From positions 124,001-188,000 of the forward strand of contig JBBCJA010000010.1 of the NCBI GenBank assembly GCA_037189585.1: a stretch of 64,000 nt of DNA, in the 5' to 3' direction. Every line of letters starts with the position of its first letter. Positions within the stretch are counted from its first letter, which is position 1. Under the pieces are notes generated by a model. It saw only the letters and a list, made by a program, of their open reading frames with translations. It was not told where the DNA came from and made no database searches. Both the position numbers and the translations under genes were made by a program. Positions 1-8,601 of the stretch are shown here, piece after piece. Source of the DNA: JAEXNA01 sp037189585. GTDB lineage: Bacteria > Vulcanimicrobiota > Xenobia > Xenobiales > JADMJV01.

Positions 1-106
1 CACGGCCGTCCTTTTGGAGCGCGGGCTCAGGATTCCTTTGAAATCAAACAAGCCCGCTCACGCACGGGGCATGAAGGGGCTTGGGGCGACCCGTTCTATG
101 TGTACG

Positions 107-1297
107 CTAGCCTTTGGAAAGCCGGGCCGCGAACACTCCGTCGCAGGCCTCCACAGCGGCGAGCACGGCCTCGTCGGGACATTTGTCGCAGACGATTCGC
201 GCCGAGCAGGCTTGGGCTCCCGAGAAGACGGTATTCTCCATCTCCTGCACGGAGATTCCACCCTCCTTCAAAGAGGTGAACACTCCGGCCAGCACACCGA
301 CCTTGTCCTCGTGGCGGACAAAGAGCGTGGCCGAGCCGGCCGGGGGGGTTCGGAGGTTCACACAGTTGGGAAGCGGTGCACCGTCAACGAACGCTTGCAC
401 GATGCGAAGCGCTTCCATTCCGGTGTCAAGCTCCGACTGGTCGGTGGAAGCACCGACATGATGCGTCCCATAAAGGTTGGCGTGGCCTGCGATGGAGTCG
501 ACAAATTCGCCCGACTTTCCAGTAGGCTCGTCGTGGAAAACATCGGTTCCGACTAGAACGCCGCGGTCTAAAGCTTTCTGTAGCGCGTCGCGTTGAATCA
601 CCTCGGCGCGGCAGGTATTGATCACGATCTCACCGGGCTGCAGTTGGTCAAAAAATTCATCCCCGAACATCTCTCGCGTGTCCTTGGAAAGGGCGAGATG
701 GAGCGAGACAATGGAGCTTCGACGAGCCACCTCGATGGGCGACTCGATATATTCGACCCCCAAGGCGGCGGCTTTTCCCGGGGTCAAAGAACGTGACCAG
801 CAGACAATCTTGACGTTGAAGCCTCGCAGGCGCTCGATAGTTGCCTCTCCAATGGCTCCTAGACCGATGATCCCGACGGTCCTTCCTTGAAAGCCGACGG
901 CTTTCGAGAAGCCGCCCTTGTCCCACCGCCCTTGGCGTAAGGTGGCCACGGCGTCAGGAACCCTCCGGTCCCAAGCCAGCATCAATGAGACAGCCAATTC
1001 CGCTACCGCGACGGCGTTCTTGCCGGGGCAGTTGCAAACCGAGATCCCCTTGCCGGAAGCGGCATCGAGGTCGATCGTGTTGACTCCGGCGCCGGCTCGG
1101 ATGATGAGCGACAAGCGTCGAGCCGCCTCGATCGCTTTGCCGCTGACCTTGGTCGACCGCACGATGACGACGTCAACATCACGAGCTGGCTCAACGATGG
1201 TCTCGGCATCCAGGCTGGGCTGGTAGTCAAGCTGGCCTAGAGTGCTTAGTTTGTCGATCACCGATGGATGGAGTTTGTCCGCGACAAGAATTTTCAT
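107..1297 (-). CDS. serA: D-3-phosphoglycerate dehydrogenase family, ACT domain
   Basis: Predicted NAD-dependent 2-hydroxyacid dehydrogenase that oxidises 3-phosphoglycerate, the first step of serine synthesis. The 396-residue product has the split substrate domain around a Rossmann domain with GLGAIG at residues 145-150. It also has the catalytic Arg in INTCRAE, the Glu in DEPTG and the His in THHVGAST. The last 75 or so residues form an ACT regulatory fold, so serine feedback is plausible. It starts 5 bases after the infA stop with no clear ribosome-binding site, which suggests translational coupling to infA. Related 2-hydroxyacid dehydrogenases with other substrates cannot be excluded, but the ACT tail favours SerA. 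Confidence 0.88.
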   Translation of the reverse strand: MKILVADKLHPSVIDKLSTLGQLDYQPSLDAETIVEPARDVDVVIVRSTKVSGKAIEAARRLSLIIRAGAGVNTIDLDAASGKGISVCNCPGKNAVAVAELAVSLMLAWDRRVPDAVATLRQGRWDKGGFSKAVGFQGRTVGIIGLGAIGEATIERLRGFNVKIVCWSRSLTPGKAAALGVEYIESPIEVARRSSIVSLHLALSKDTREMFGDEFFDQLQPGEIVINTCRAEVIQRDALQKALDRGVLVGTDVFHDEPTGKSGEFVDSIAGHANLYGTHHVGASTDQSELDTGMEALRIVQAFVDGAPLPNCVNLRTPPAGSATLFVRHEDKVGVLAGVFTSLKEGGISVQEMENTVFSGAQACSARIVCDKCPDEAVLAAVEACDGVFAARLSKG

Positions 1298-1302
1298 AAA
1301 GC

Positions 1303-1524
1303 TTACTTGAAACGGTAGGTAATGCGGCCCCGGGTGAGGTCGTAAGGAGAGAGCTCCACGGTTACCTTGTCACCCGGCAAAATACGGATAAAGTGACGTC
1401 GGATCTTTCCCGAGACGTGAGCGAGCACGGTGTGCCCGTTAGCGAGTTCCACAGAGAATCGAGCGTTCGGGAAGGCTTGCACCACAGTGCCCTCAACCTC
1501 GATCCCTTCTTCTTTGTCTGTCAA
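1303..1524 (-). CDS. infA: Translation initiation factor IF-1
   Basis: 73 residues, the normal IF-1 length, forming one S1/OB fold. It has the family pattern GTVVQAFPNARFSVEL, then HVSGKIRR and RILPGDKV, ending at SPYDLTRGRITYRFK. It would bind the 30S A site during initiation. The start is TTG, preceded by AAAGGA at good spacing (7-8 bases), and no in-frame ATG lies upstream. The gene lies outside any visible ribosomal-protein cluster and leads an apparent two-gene unit with serA. Confidence 0.95.
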   Translation of the reverse strand: MTDKEEGIEVEGTVVQAFPNARFSVELANGHTVLAHVSGKIRRHFIRILPGDKVTVELSPYDLTRGRITYRFK

Positions 1525-1795
1525 ATGAAGGTCCTTTCCAGCCTTGTCCCCCCCTTAGGGGTAAAGCGTGGGCGCTAGTCTAGCCAAAATGTATCCAGTT
1601 GGCAACCCGACCCGGATGGAGCCGTTCGGGTACACCCGAAATCTCCCCCACCGCGAAATGGAACCCTCCGATGGTCTACCGCCAGAGAAAACCACCGCAT
1701 ACTGCCGCGGTCGTGGCAGCGGGATACATTGTGGCTACAAGCACACCACAGTCGAGCACGTTAAGGCTCGACGGAATTAAACTAGGAGATGTGAT
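1525..1795. promoter_or_regulatory. Divergent intergenic region, infA / exported EF-hand gene
   Basis: 271 bases between divergent genes, so it must hold the promoters of both. An AGGAG ribosome-binding site precedes the ATG at 1796. Short ORFs here (for example 1568-1780) have no coding character. I cannot place the -35/-10 boxes with confidence. Confidence 0.4.
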
Positions 1796-2401
1796 ATGAG
1801 TCTAAAAAAATTTGCTACCGGCGCTCTTGCTGCCGCTTTTCTGCTGACCGCCCCCGCTATGGCCAACGAGCACCACAAAAACAAGGACGGAAAAGTTCAG
1901 GGCTACGACAAGCAGCACCGCGAATATTCTAACCACACCAGGTACGAGTGGACCACTGAACCCGGTCAGGTCATCCTGTTCAAGAATCCTGTTTCCTTCG
2001 AGGGTGAAGTGACCGACATGAGTCCCTCGCACCGCACCATCAAGGCTGACAACGGTATGACCATCCGTGTCCCCAACATGGCTTTGTTGTGGAACGGTGA
2101 TACCGAGATGTTCGCCCAAACAACTAGTGTCGGCGACCGCGTCGTCATCCATCTTCGTCAAGAAGAGCCCTATCGCGTGATGCAAAAAGTCGGCGACGAC
2201 CTGACCCTGGGCAGTTACGACGGTGTCTTCTTTGTTCCCGAAGCGTTTATCGCTGATATCGACCTGAACAACCTCGATAGCGATATCTATCGTGGCGACA
2301 CCGCTGATGTCGATCTCGACAACAATGGGACCATTGAGGACAACGAGCGTAACCTTCGTCAGTACGACAATGACCTCGAGTCGGCCAACGATAGGGACTA
2401 A
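1796..2401 (+). CDS. Exported protein with C-terminal EF-hand loop
   Basis: 201 residues. The N-terminus is a clear Sec signal peptide with likely cleavage after AMA (about residue 23), so the protein acts outside the cytoplasm. Residues about 55-125 look like a small beta-rich domain. The C-terminal third is strongly acidic and contains DLDNNGTIEDNE, which fits the EF-hand calcium loop at positions 1, 3, 5, 6, 8 and 12. No second complete loop is evident, so a single calcium site or pairing between two molecules is inferred. The AGGAG ribosome-binding site supports the start. A terminator follows. I do not recognise a named family. Confidence 0.75.
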   Translation: MSLKKFATGALAAAFLLTAPAMANEHHKNKDGKVQGYDKQHREYSNHTRYEWTTEPGQVILFKNPVSFEGEVTDMSPSHRTIKADNGMTIRVPNMALLWNGDTEMFAQTTSVGDRVVIHLRQEEPYRVMQKVGDDLTLGSYDGVFFVPEAFIADIDLNNLDSDIYRGDTADVDLDNNGTIEDNERNLRQYDNDLESANDRD

Positions 2402-2435
2402 CTAGCCGATCAGAGTTGACAAGCAACGTCACGAG

Positions 2436-2460
2436 AGCGGGCTTTCGGGCCCGCTTTCTT
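2436..2460 (+). terminator. Rho-independent terminator after the EF-hand gene
   Basis: Perfect 7-bp stem AGCGGGC (2436-2442) / GCCCGCT (2449-2455) with a 6-base loop, followed by a T-rich tail. It lies 35 bases after the stop codon at 2401. Confidence 0.8.
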
Positions 2461-2651
2461 TGTCGTTGTTTGTCTTTACCTGGACCTGATATCCCAAGGG
2501 ATAAGTTCCCCGCACGGTTTTCTAAGCTTCCCTACAGGCTACCCCAAGATACACCGAGTGGGGCTAAGCTCGCTCGCCCCCCGGGGTCTACTATAAAGGT
2601 GAATTCAAGGCCCAATGGCCCTACGACTATGAGAAAAGGAAGATACTCACT

Positions 2652-3029
2652 ATGAAAAACGCAATAGCGAAACTCTGCTTAGGACTCGGAATTCTGGCCG
2701 GAGGCACCCTGTTGGCTCCAGATCCTGCCGAGGCGCAACTGGTCATGGTCGAGAGCAAATATCGCATCGTGGAGGTGGATCGAGCCGAAAACCGCATCGG
2801 TATCGCTCTTCCGGATGCTGCTCCTACCGAAAGACAAAACTGGGTTTACATCAAGCCGGACACGACCGCTTCCATGCGTCAGAATCTGGGCAACGGAACG
2901 TTTCGGGACGAAGCGATGACACCAAATGGTGTCCTTGACGCCGCTGAGAGCCGGCTCGGTGGGTTGATGAAGGTCAACGGTGGCCGAGACTTTGACGGCT
3001 CGATCGATGCCAAGAAGGTCTGGATGTAA
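2652..3029 (+). CDS. Small exported protein, DUF5666-like
   Basis: 125 residues with a signal peptide (hydrophobic core LGLGILAGGTLL, cleavage probably after AEA, about residue 28). The mature part alternates short strands (YRIVEVDRAENRIGIALP, WVYIKPDT, LMKVNGG) and ends RDFDGSIDAKKVWM. This resembles small OB-fold-like periplasmic domains of the DUF5666 type, where a DxDG turn joins the last two strands. An upstream GAAAAGGAAG supports the start, and a strong terminator follows. No function can be assigned. Confidence 0.7.
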   Translation: MKNAIAKLCLGLGILAGGTLLAPDPAEAQLVMVESKYRIVEVDRAENRIGIALPDAAPTERQNWVYIKPDTTASMRQNLGNGTFRDEAMTPNGVLDAAESRLGGLMKVNGGRDFDGSIDAKKVWM

Positions 3030-3055
3030 AACCATCCCCATCCTATGTCTAAGAC

Positions 3056-3088
3056 AAAAAGAGCGCACTCTGAGAGTGCGCTCTTTTT
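3056..3088. terminator. Strong bidirectional-type terminator
   Basis: Perfect inverted repeat GAGCGCACTC (3061-3070) / GAGTGCGCTC (3074-3083) with a 3-base loop. It is extended by A5 on the left and T5 on the right, so it could stop transcription from either side. It ends the 2652-3029 gene. Confidence 0.9.
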
Positions 3089-3446
3089 GCTCTTCTTACC
3101 CTGATGAATAGTGTATCTCAATTCTGAGAAGCCTTTTCGCGAAAGAAACCCGGTGCAAATTTTAAAAACTCAAGAATATCGCATCAAAAACAAATTCCTG
3201 TCCCTTCTCCAAAGACTACTGTTTCCCGTATGAGAATCAGTCCACAACACGACAAGATTTCAAGCCAAGGAAGCGGCCTGCACACCAAAAAGGGGCTTGG
3301 GAAGACACCAGAATTTCCACGAAATCGCTTCCAGAAATCCTTTTCCCGGGTCAGAGCGAATCGACCATTGCAAAGGTTTCAAGAGTCGAAGGTCCCGAAA
3401 CGTTACCCTACACTTCGACTCCCAAAGCTCAGCAGGTATCAGCCTG
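3089..3446. other. Non-coding gap, nothing recognised
   Basis: About 360 bases that are more A/T-rich than the surroundings. The short ORFs in this stretch have no recognisable protein character, and I see no tRNA, repeat or strong hairpin. It presumably holds the promoter of the interrupted ORF that follows. Confidence 0.4.
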
Positions 3447-3956
3447 ATGGATAAGTTTCAAGCTCTGACCGAGGAGCAGAACGGAACCGTATCGGATTTG
3501 GCGCAAGATCCGGATCGTGTCGTGATGCTTGGTAGCCCGTCGCTCCTCCTCAACATCAGAACGGTGTGACCCACCCTCGATACCCAGCTAGAAAATGTCT
3601 TATTGACCCGCACTGAGGAGGAGCTATCTCTCACGGGAGAGGTCGGAGGAGCATTGTTATTTCACGGAGTTCACGACGGTCTGAAATGCCAAAGCTCGGC
3701 GCGCGGCTCCGAATTTACCAAGGTAGAGACAAAATCTGAAAGTGTCTATCGCATTAAACACAAACGTGGTGGGGTTGATACCAAGCCCCTACCTGGACCC
3801 AACACGACCAAAGTTGTCGTCGACAAAGCCTCTGGCGACATTGATGTCAGGGAATTTTACCTTGGCTGTATCCCCGCTCAGGCTGGCACCGGGCCATTGC
3901 AGTTTCAATACGTCCTTCTCGACAACCCCACAACCGACCTCGGCGTTACTCGATAA
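3447..3956 (+). pseudogene. Interrupted ORF with one in-frame TGA
   Basis: From ATG 3447 a protein-like frame runs 40 codons to TGA at 3567-3569. It then continues in the same frame for 128 more codons to TAA at 3954-3956. Both halves have ordinary composition (MDKFQALTEEQNGTVSDLAQ before; TLDTQLENVLLTRTEEELSL and KVVVDKASGDIDVREFYLG after). A single CGA-to-TGA change would explain the break. A TTG at 3603 could restart translation. The end overlaps the convergent regulator gene by 11 bases. I recognise no family. A sequencing error, recent nonsense mutation, readthrough or two small genes are all possible. Confidence 0.4.
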
Positions 3957-4626
3957 GCCCGAGACGAACCCCGCGCAGAGCCGCCTGGGTCCGGTCACGC
4001 ACACCCATCTTCCCCATAATGGACTGGACATGCTTTTTGATGGTGACCTCGGCCAGGCAGAGCTCCTTACAGATGGAGCGATTGGTCATCCCCTTGGAGA
4101 CGAGGCGGAGCACGTCGAGTTCGCGAGGTGTCAACTCTACCAGGGGCGGTAGGTCCTCATCGGTCTTCGGCTTGCCCAGATTCACGGCGGCACGCGCGAT
4201 GGCTCCGAAAGCCTTCCCGACCAGCAACGAGGAGACGGTCGTTCCACCACTGACCGAAGCCTGAATAGCGTGATGGATCAGACTCTTGGAAGAATCCTTG
4301 GTCAGATATCCGGAGGCGCCGAAGCGTAAGGCCTCCACCAGGTAGAGGTCGGAATCGGAGACCGTGATCAAAATGACCTGCAGCTCAGGCATCTTCTCTT
4401 TGAGGCGTCGCATCGCCTCGAGACCGTTAAGCCCCGGGAGGCGCACATCCATCAGCGCAACGTCCGGCTTTTCTTTAAGTATCATTTCGACTGCGGCGTG
4501 GCCCTCGTCCGAGGTTCCCACCACCTGAATCCCTTCCATGGATTCGAGCATAGCCTTCAACCCTTGCAAGATGACGGGATGGTCATCGACGAGGGCCACA
4601 CGGATGGATTCGGTCTTCACGGTCAT
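3946..4626 (-). CDS. NarL/FixJ-type response regulator
   Basis: 226 residues. Receiver domain (about 8-125) with acidic pair DD at 14-15, phosphoacceptor Asp60 (VALMDVRL), and Lys in LTKDSSK. LuxR-type HTH at about 160-220 with LTPRELDVLRLVSKGMTNRSI and TIKKHVQSIMGKM. ATG 4626 has GGGAG upstream, so a longer upstream reading is not credible. It is divergent from the MoxR/Bat operon, with about 200 bases between them, so it may regulate that operon. No histidine kinase is adjacent. Confidence 0.9.
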   Translation of the reverse strand: MTVKTESIRVALVDDHPVILQGLKAMLESMEGIQVVGTSDEGHAAVEMILKEKPDVALMDVRLPGLNGLEAMRRLKEKMPELQVILITVSDSDLYLVEALRFGASGYLTKDSSKSLIHHAIQASVSGGTTVSSLLVGKAFGAIARAAVNLGKPKTDEDLPPLVELTPRELDVLRLVSKGMTNRSICKELCLAEVTIKKHVQSIMGKMGVRDRTQAALRGVRLGLIE

Positions 4627-4787
4627 AGAAACTCCCTTAAGATTGGCATAAAATCTATCCCAAGAGTCGCTGTTCCCAAGAAACTGGCCTACATGAATCC
4701 GGATTCTCGACGGGCATCCCATCGGCATACTATACTCCCGCGACAGGAAGAGAGGTCCCGCCGAGCAACCTTTGTCCCAAGATTGGG

Positions 4788-4793
4788 TATAAT
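4788..4793 (+). promoter_or_regulatory. Candidate -10 box for the moxR/bat operon
   Basis: TATAAT lies 38 bases before the moxR ATG in the divergent region. No good -35 hexamer sits 16-18 bases upstream, so the promoter may need an activator or another sigma factor. A second TATACT is at 4731-4736. Confidence 0.4.
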
Positions 4794-4831
4794 GCCCGAG
4801 GATTTCGGCATCGAAATGAAAGTGGAACCAA

Positions 4832-5821
4832 ATGAGTGAAGTCGCGACAATGCCAGGATTGACCGATGAGCAAGCTGAGCAGGCTTGCCAGGTCCTCGAG
4901 CGACTGCAAGACGAGATCGGGCACATCATCGTCGGCCAGCGACATGTCGTGCGCCGGGTCCTAGTGGGGCTGTTGGCGCGCGGCCACATTCTCTTAGAGG
5001 GCGTACCCGGCTTGGCCAAGACGTTGACCCTCAAAACCCTGGCGGACACGCTCACCGCGACGTTTCATCGTATCCAGTTCACACCCGATCTGCTGCCGGC
5101 CGATTTGACCGGAACCAGCATCTACAATCCCGGAAGCGGCGACTTCACGATCAAACGAGGCCCACTTTTCGCCAACTTGATTCTGGCCGACGAGGTCAAT
5201 CGAGCACCCGCCAAGGTCCAAAGCGCGCTGCTCGAGGCGATGGAGGAACAGCAGATCACCATCGGCGAGGAAACTCTTCCGTTACCGCAGCCGTTTTTGG
5301 TGATGGCGACTCAGAACCCCATCGAACAAGAGGGAACCTATCCCCTTCCGGAAGCTCAGGTTGACCGCTTCATGCTCAAGGTCCAGGTCAATTTCCCTGA
5401 GCGCTCCGAGGAAGCCTCGATCATCGACCGCATGACCGCTCCCGAGCCCCCCACCGTGAACCCCTTGCTATCCCCCACCGAGATCCTGGAGCTTCAGAAA
5501 CTTGTTCCCCTGGTCTACCTTGATGAGCTGGTCAAAAACTACATTCTCGATCTGGTCTTTGCCACACGAGACCCCCAGAAAGTCGGCCTATCCTCCACCA
5601 TAGCCACGGGTGTCTCCCCTCGCGCCTCTCTTTCGTTAGTTAGAGCGGCTCGTGCTCACGCCTTGCTGGAGGGTCGAGCATTCACCACTCCCGATGACGT
5701 CAAAGCCGTGGTTTACGAAGTCTTCCGGCACCGACTGGTCTTAAGTTACGAGGCCCAGGCTGAAGGCTGGGATGCCGACCGTGCCATCAAAGCCATCTTA
5801 GATAAGGTGGAGGTCCCCTAG
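4832..5821 (+). CDS. moxR: MoxR-family AAA+ ATPase
   Basis: 329 residues, typical of MoxR. Walker A GVPGLAKT at 57-64, Walker B LILADEVNRA at about 116-125, sensor 1 in MATQNPIE, and the lid domain at about 240-329. MoxR proteins act as chaperone-like ATPases with von Willebrand A partners. Here it is first of eight closely packed plus-strand genes and is followed without a gap by a DUF58 vWA protein, so it probably remodels or activates the Bat proteins at the membrane. Confidence 0.95.
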   Translation: MSEVATMPGLTDEQAEQACQVLERLQDEIGHIIVGQRHVVRRVLVGLLARGHILLEGVPGLAKTLTLKTLADTLTATFHRIQFTPDLLPADLTGTSIYNPGSGDFTIKRGPLFANLILADEVNRAPAKVQSALLEAMEEQQITIGEETLPLPQPFLVMATQNPIEQEGTYPLPEAQVDRFMLKVQVNFPERSEEASIIDRMTAPEPPTVNPLLSPTEILELQKLVPLVYLDELVKNYILDLVFATRDPQKVGLSSTIATGVSPRASLSLVRAARAHALLEGRAFTTPDDVKAVVYEVFRHRLVLSYEAQAEGWDADRAIKAILDKVEVP

Positions 5822-6754
5822 ATGTCCACTACCTCGGAGCTTTTGACTCGCGACCGGCGAATCAAGGGTCTCGAGCTTAAGGCCAAGCGTCTCTCCCAGA
5901 AACGGCTTCTGGGCCGCTACCGCAGCCGTTTCAAAGGGCGTGGAATCGAGTTTCGCGACTTTCGCGAGTACCTAGCCGGTGACGACCCTCGAACTATCGA
6001 CTGGAACGTGACGGCGCGGTTCGGACGTCCCTTCGTGAAGAACTCCGAGGAAGAGCGGGAACTCTCCGTCGTCCTTCTCCTTGATATGTCGGCCTCACAA
6101 AAATTCGGCAGCGGGAGAGAAACTAAACTCGAGCTGGCCCAGGAGATGACCAGCCTTCTGGTCCTAACCGCCATCGCCAGCGGCGATCGAGTCGGACTGC
6201 TGGCTTTCGACGATCACCACCACACTTATCTCAAACCCAGTAAGGGCCGGCATCAGAAACAGCGACTTCTCCAGGCCATCTGGCAGCAGTTTCCCCGCAA
6301 GCGCGGGCATCGCGAGGGCAGTTTGGCCTCATCGCTCGAAGATCTCGACCGCTGGCTGGTCGGGCGCGGCTTTCTCTGTCTGGTCTCGGATTTTCTCAAG
6401 CCGGCCTTGCTTGCTCCTAAGCCTGGCCCCGAATTCGACAGACTTCTCAAGGCGATGCGAAAGCTCTCCTTTCGCCACGAGGTCCTGGCGCTGCGCACCT
6501 ACGACCGGCGAGAACGGGAGATCCCCTCCGTCGGCCGGCTGGTCCTGCGAGATCTCAACGACGACCGCGCCTTACTTCTCGACACCAATCATTCCCACTG
6601 GGAAAACGAGTTCACCCAGCGTTGGGAAGGCTGGCAAGCCACTTTTGAAAACCTTATGCTCCGGGCTCAATGGGACTGGAAGGACTTCCCTACCGACTCA
6701 GACCCCGTCCCCGAGCTCATCACCTTTCTCGACGCCAGGGTGAGACGGCGATGA
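5822..6754 (+). CDS. DUF58 protein with vWA-like domain
   Basis: 310 residues. The family signature GRGIEFRDFREYLAGDDPR..IDW is at about 40-61. A vWA-like fold follows with the metal-site motif DMSAS at 88-92. There is no signal peptide or membrane segment. The ATG begins directly after the moxR stop, and its own end overlaps the next ATG by 4 bases. DUF58 and MoxR commonly occur together; DUF58 is thought to be a MoxR client or scaffold. The exact activity is unknown. Confidence 0.9.
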   Translation: MSTTSELLTRDRRIKGLELKAKRLSQKRLLGRYRSRFKGRGIEFRDFREYLAGDDPRTIDWNVTARFGRPFVKNSEEERELSVVLLLDMSASQKFGSGRETKLELAQEMTSLLVLTAIASGDRVGLLAFDDHHHTYLKPSKGRHQKQRLLQAIWQQFPRKRGHREGSLASSLEDLDRWLVGRGFLCLVSDFLKPALLAPKPGPEFDRLLKAMRKLSFRHEVLALRTYDRREREIPSVGRLVLRDLNDDRALLLDTNHSHWENEFTQRWEGWQATFENLMLRAQWDWKDFPTDSDPVPELITFLDARVRRR

Positions 6755-7647
6755 AACGGCTCCTGACTTTATGGCTCTGGCTACACCTCGCGCTGTGCGT
6801 GATGGCCACGCCTGGACTCGAGCTCACAGCCAAGCTCGAGCAGAGCGCCGACCCACTCCCTTTCGGCAAACCCGCGACTTTAGTCCTCAATCTCTCTTGG
6901 GATGAAAAGTGGGCCTTTCAACCGCCGACCGCCGAGTCTTTGGAGCTTCCGGGATTCACCATCATCGACCGCTTCACCACCACGCCAAACGCTTCCGGCG
7001 GCAAGCGCTCCCTCACCTATCACCTGATCTTCACTCGATTCGAGCCGGGCCCAGCCGTTGTCCCCGCAGTCAGCTTTGAAACCCCGGACGGCACCTTCAA
7101 AAGCCAACCTAAAAAGATCGTTTACAAAGGAGCTGAGGCAAAACCCGGAGACGACCCTGACCAGCTGCGCGGCCCCAAAGATGTCGTGCCACTGTCGACA
7201 GCCGACTTCTGGTGGTGGCTGGCGAAAGTGCTAGGCCTCTCCTTGCTCGCACTTGTCGTTTTGACCATCCTGGTTCGAAAGTTGGGCCTGCTCGACCGCT
7301 GGCTCTCCCCTCGAAGTCGCGCCTTGCGCCGGCTGGCCAAGCTGACCAAAGCCATGAAGGCGGGTCAGATGGAAGGGTCGGAGGCGCTCTTAGAAACGGT
7401 GGAAGTCCTACGCGTCTACCTGCACGCGGCCCACGGCTTCGTCACGCGCGAGGCCACCAGTCGCGAGATCTCCGAGCAGCTCATCTTGAGCAACCGTTGC
7501 CCCGACCTCAAACCGACAGCGCGCAAGATTCTCGAACACGGAGATCAGGCCAAGTTCGCCCGCCGAGAACCCAACCTCGAGGAATCCCAAGACATGGTCG
7601 AGCAGCTCAGAGCAGCCATCACCGCGGACAAGAGGGGGACGAAATGA
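6751..7647 (+). CDS. Bat-operon membrane protein, BatD/DUF4381-like
   Basis: 298 residues from ATG 6751, which overlaps the preceding TGA (ATGA). A longer upstream reading would run through the DUF58 gene. It has a signal peptide (LWLWLHLALCVMA), a beta-rich extracytoplasmic domain to about 150, a single membrane segment at about 165-185 (KVLGLSLLALVVLTILV), and a helical cytoplasmic tail. This architecture is common for the small protein between DUF58 and BatA in MoxR operons. Its role is inferred from position: a membrane adaptor for the vWA proteins. Confidence 0.75.
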   Translation: MKRLLTLWLWLHLALCVMATPGLELTAKLEQSADPLPFGKPATLVLNLSWDEKWAFQPPTAESLELPGFTIIDRFTTTPNASGGKRSLTYHLIFTRFEPGPAVVPAVSFETPDGTFKSQPKKIVYKGAEAKPGDDPDQLRGPKDVVPLSTADFWWWLAKVLGLSLLALVVLTILVRKLGLLDRWLSPRSRALRRLAKLTKAMKAGQMEGSEALLETVEVLRVYLHAAHGFVTREATSREISEQLILSNRCPDLKPTARKILEHGDQAKFARREPNLEESQDMVEQLRAAITADKRGTK

Positions 7648-8600
7648 GGCTACTGCACCCCGAATTTCTCCTGGCCTTTCCCCTGATTCTGGCCTTTCTC
7701 TGGTGGTCTCACCGAGGACGAACGGCTCGCCGTTCGAGCCTCGGCTTTTCCAACCTCGCTTTGATCGAATGGTCCTCCTCGGCGGTGCCGCTGCGACTAT
7801 CGCGGCGAACCGAAATCCTCCACGCCCTGTTCTGGCTCTTGCTCCTGCTCACCCTAGCACGTCCCCAGCAGTCTCTAGGAGAGAAGCCCCAGACCAAAGA
7901 GGGGATCGACATTCTGCTTTGCTTGGACACTTCGACGAGCATGGAAGCCGACGACCTTCTGCCCAACCGTTTGGAGGCGGCCAAACAAGTCAGCAAAGAC
8001 TTCGTGGAAAAGCGTCCCAACGACCGAATCGGGTTGGTGGTTTTCGCCGGTATCGCGTTGACCCAGTGTCCCCTGACCTCCGACCATCAAACCCTGCAAC
8101 TTCTGATCGACAGTCTCCGCCCCGGCATGACCGGAAAAGATGGAACGGCCATCGGTAATGGACTGGTCACCTGTGTCAACCGCCTCAAGGACCTTCCGGG
8201 GAAATCCAAGGTCATCATCCTCTTGACCGACGGACGCAGCAACGCCGGCGAGATCGAGCCTCTCCAGGCCGCCGAGCTTGCCGCCAGTTTTGGCTTGCGA
8301 GTCTACGCCATCGGCGCGGGAACCGACGGAGGCGGCGGCTTCGCCGGACTGATGGGAGCCGGCGGGATCGACATGGAGACACTGCTCGCTATCGCGCAAA
8401 AGACCGGCGGGAAAGCCTTCCGAGCCACCAACAACGCCGGTCTTTCGGAGATCTACGACGAGATCGATCGCCTCGAGCGGGTCAAACGACAAGAAAAACC
8501 CGAGATTCTCTATCGCGAGCTGATGGTCGTTCCAGCTCTGGGAGCTCTCCTAGTGTTGAGTGTGCTTTTGGCAAGTCGCCTACGAAGGGAGACTCTCTAG
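7644..8600 (+). CDS. batA: vWA membrane protein, BatA-like
   Basis: 318 residues from ATG 7644 (ATGA overlap). N-terminal membrane segments at about 7-21 and 58-74 carry the BatA-type layout. A vWA domain follows with an intact metal site DTSTS (95-99). A C-terminal membrane segment lies at about 298-313. The vWA domain would face the periplasm. Together with the next gene it forms the usual pair of Bat vWA proteins, linked in other bacteria to oxidative-stress or envelope tolerance. Confidence 0.88.
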   Translation: MRLLHPEFLLAFPLILAFLWWSHRGRTARRSSLGFSNLALIEWSSSAVPLRLSRRTEILHALFWLLLLLTLARPQQSLGEKPQTKEGIDILLCLDTSTSMEADDLLPNRLEAAKQVSKDFVEKRPNDRIGLVVFAGIALTQCPLTSDHQTLQLLIDSLRPGMTGKDGTAIGNGLVTCVNRLKDLPGKSKVIILLTDGRSNAGEIEPLQAAELAASFGLRVYAIGAGTDGGGGFAGLMGAGGIDMETLLAIAQKTGGKAFRATNNAGLSEIYDEIDRLERVKRQEKPEILYRELMVVPALGALLVLSVLLASRLRRETL

Positions 8601-8601
8601 C

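Noticed and set aside
17..59. Possible terminator after serA
   Set aside because: GAGCGCGGGCT / AGCCCGCTC pairs only with a bulge across a 23-base loop and has no T-run on the serA strand.
2652..3029. EF-hand in the second small exported protein (GRDFDGSIDAKK)
   Set aside because: Positions 1 and 12 of the loop are wrong; the DxDG turn is better explained by an OB/DUF5666-like strand turn.
3567..3569. Selenocysteine codon at the in-frame TGA
   Set aside because: No SECIS-like hairpin is apparent just after the TGA and the product shows no selenoprotein motif; CGA-to-TGA mutation is simpler.
4627..5055. N-terminal extension of the NarL regulator
   Set aside because: It is antisense to moxR; ATG 4626 has a good ribosome-binding site and starts the receiver domain.
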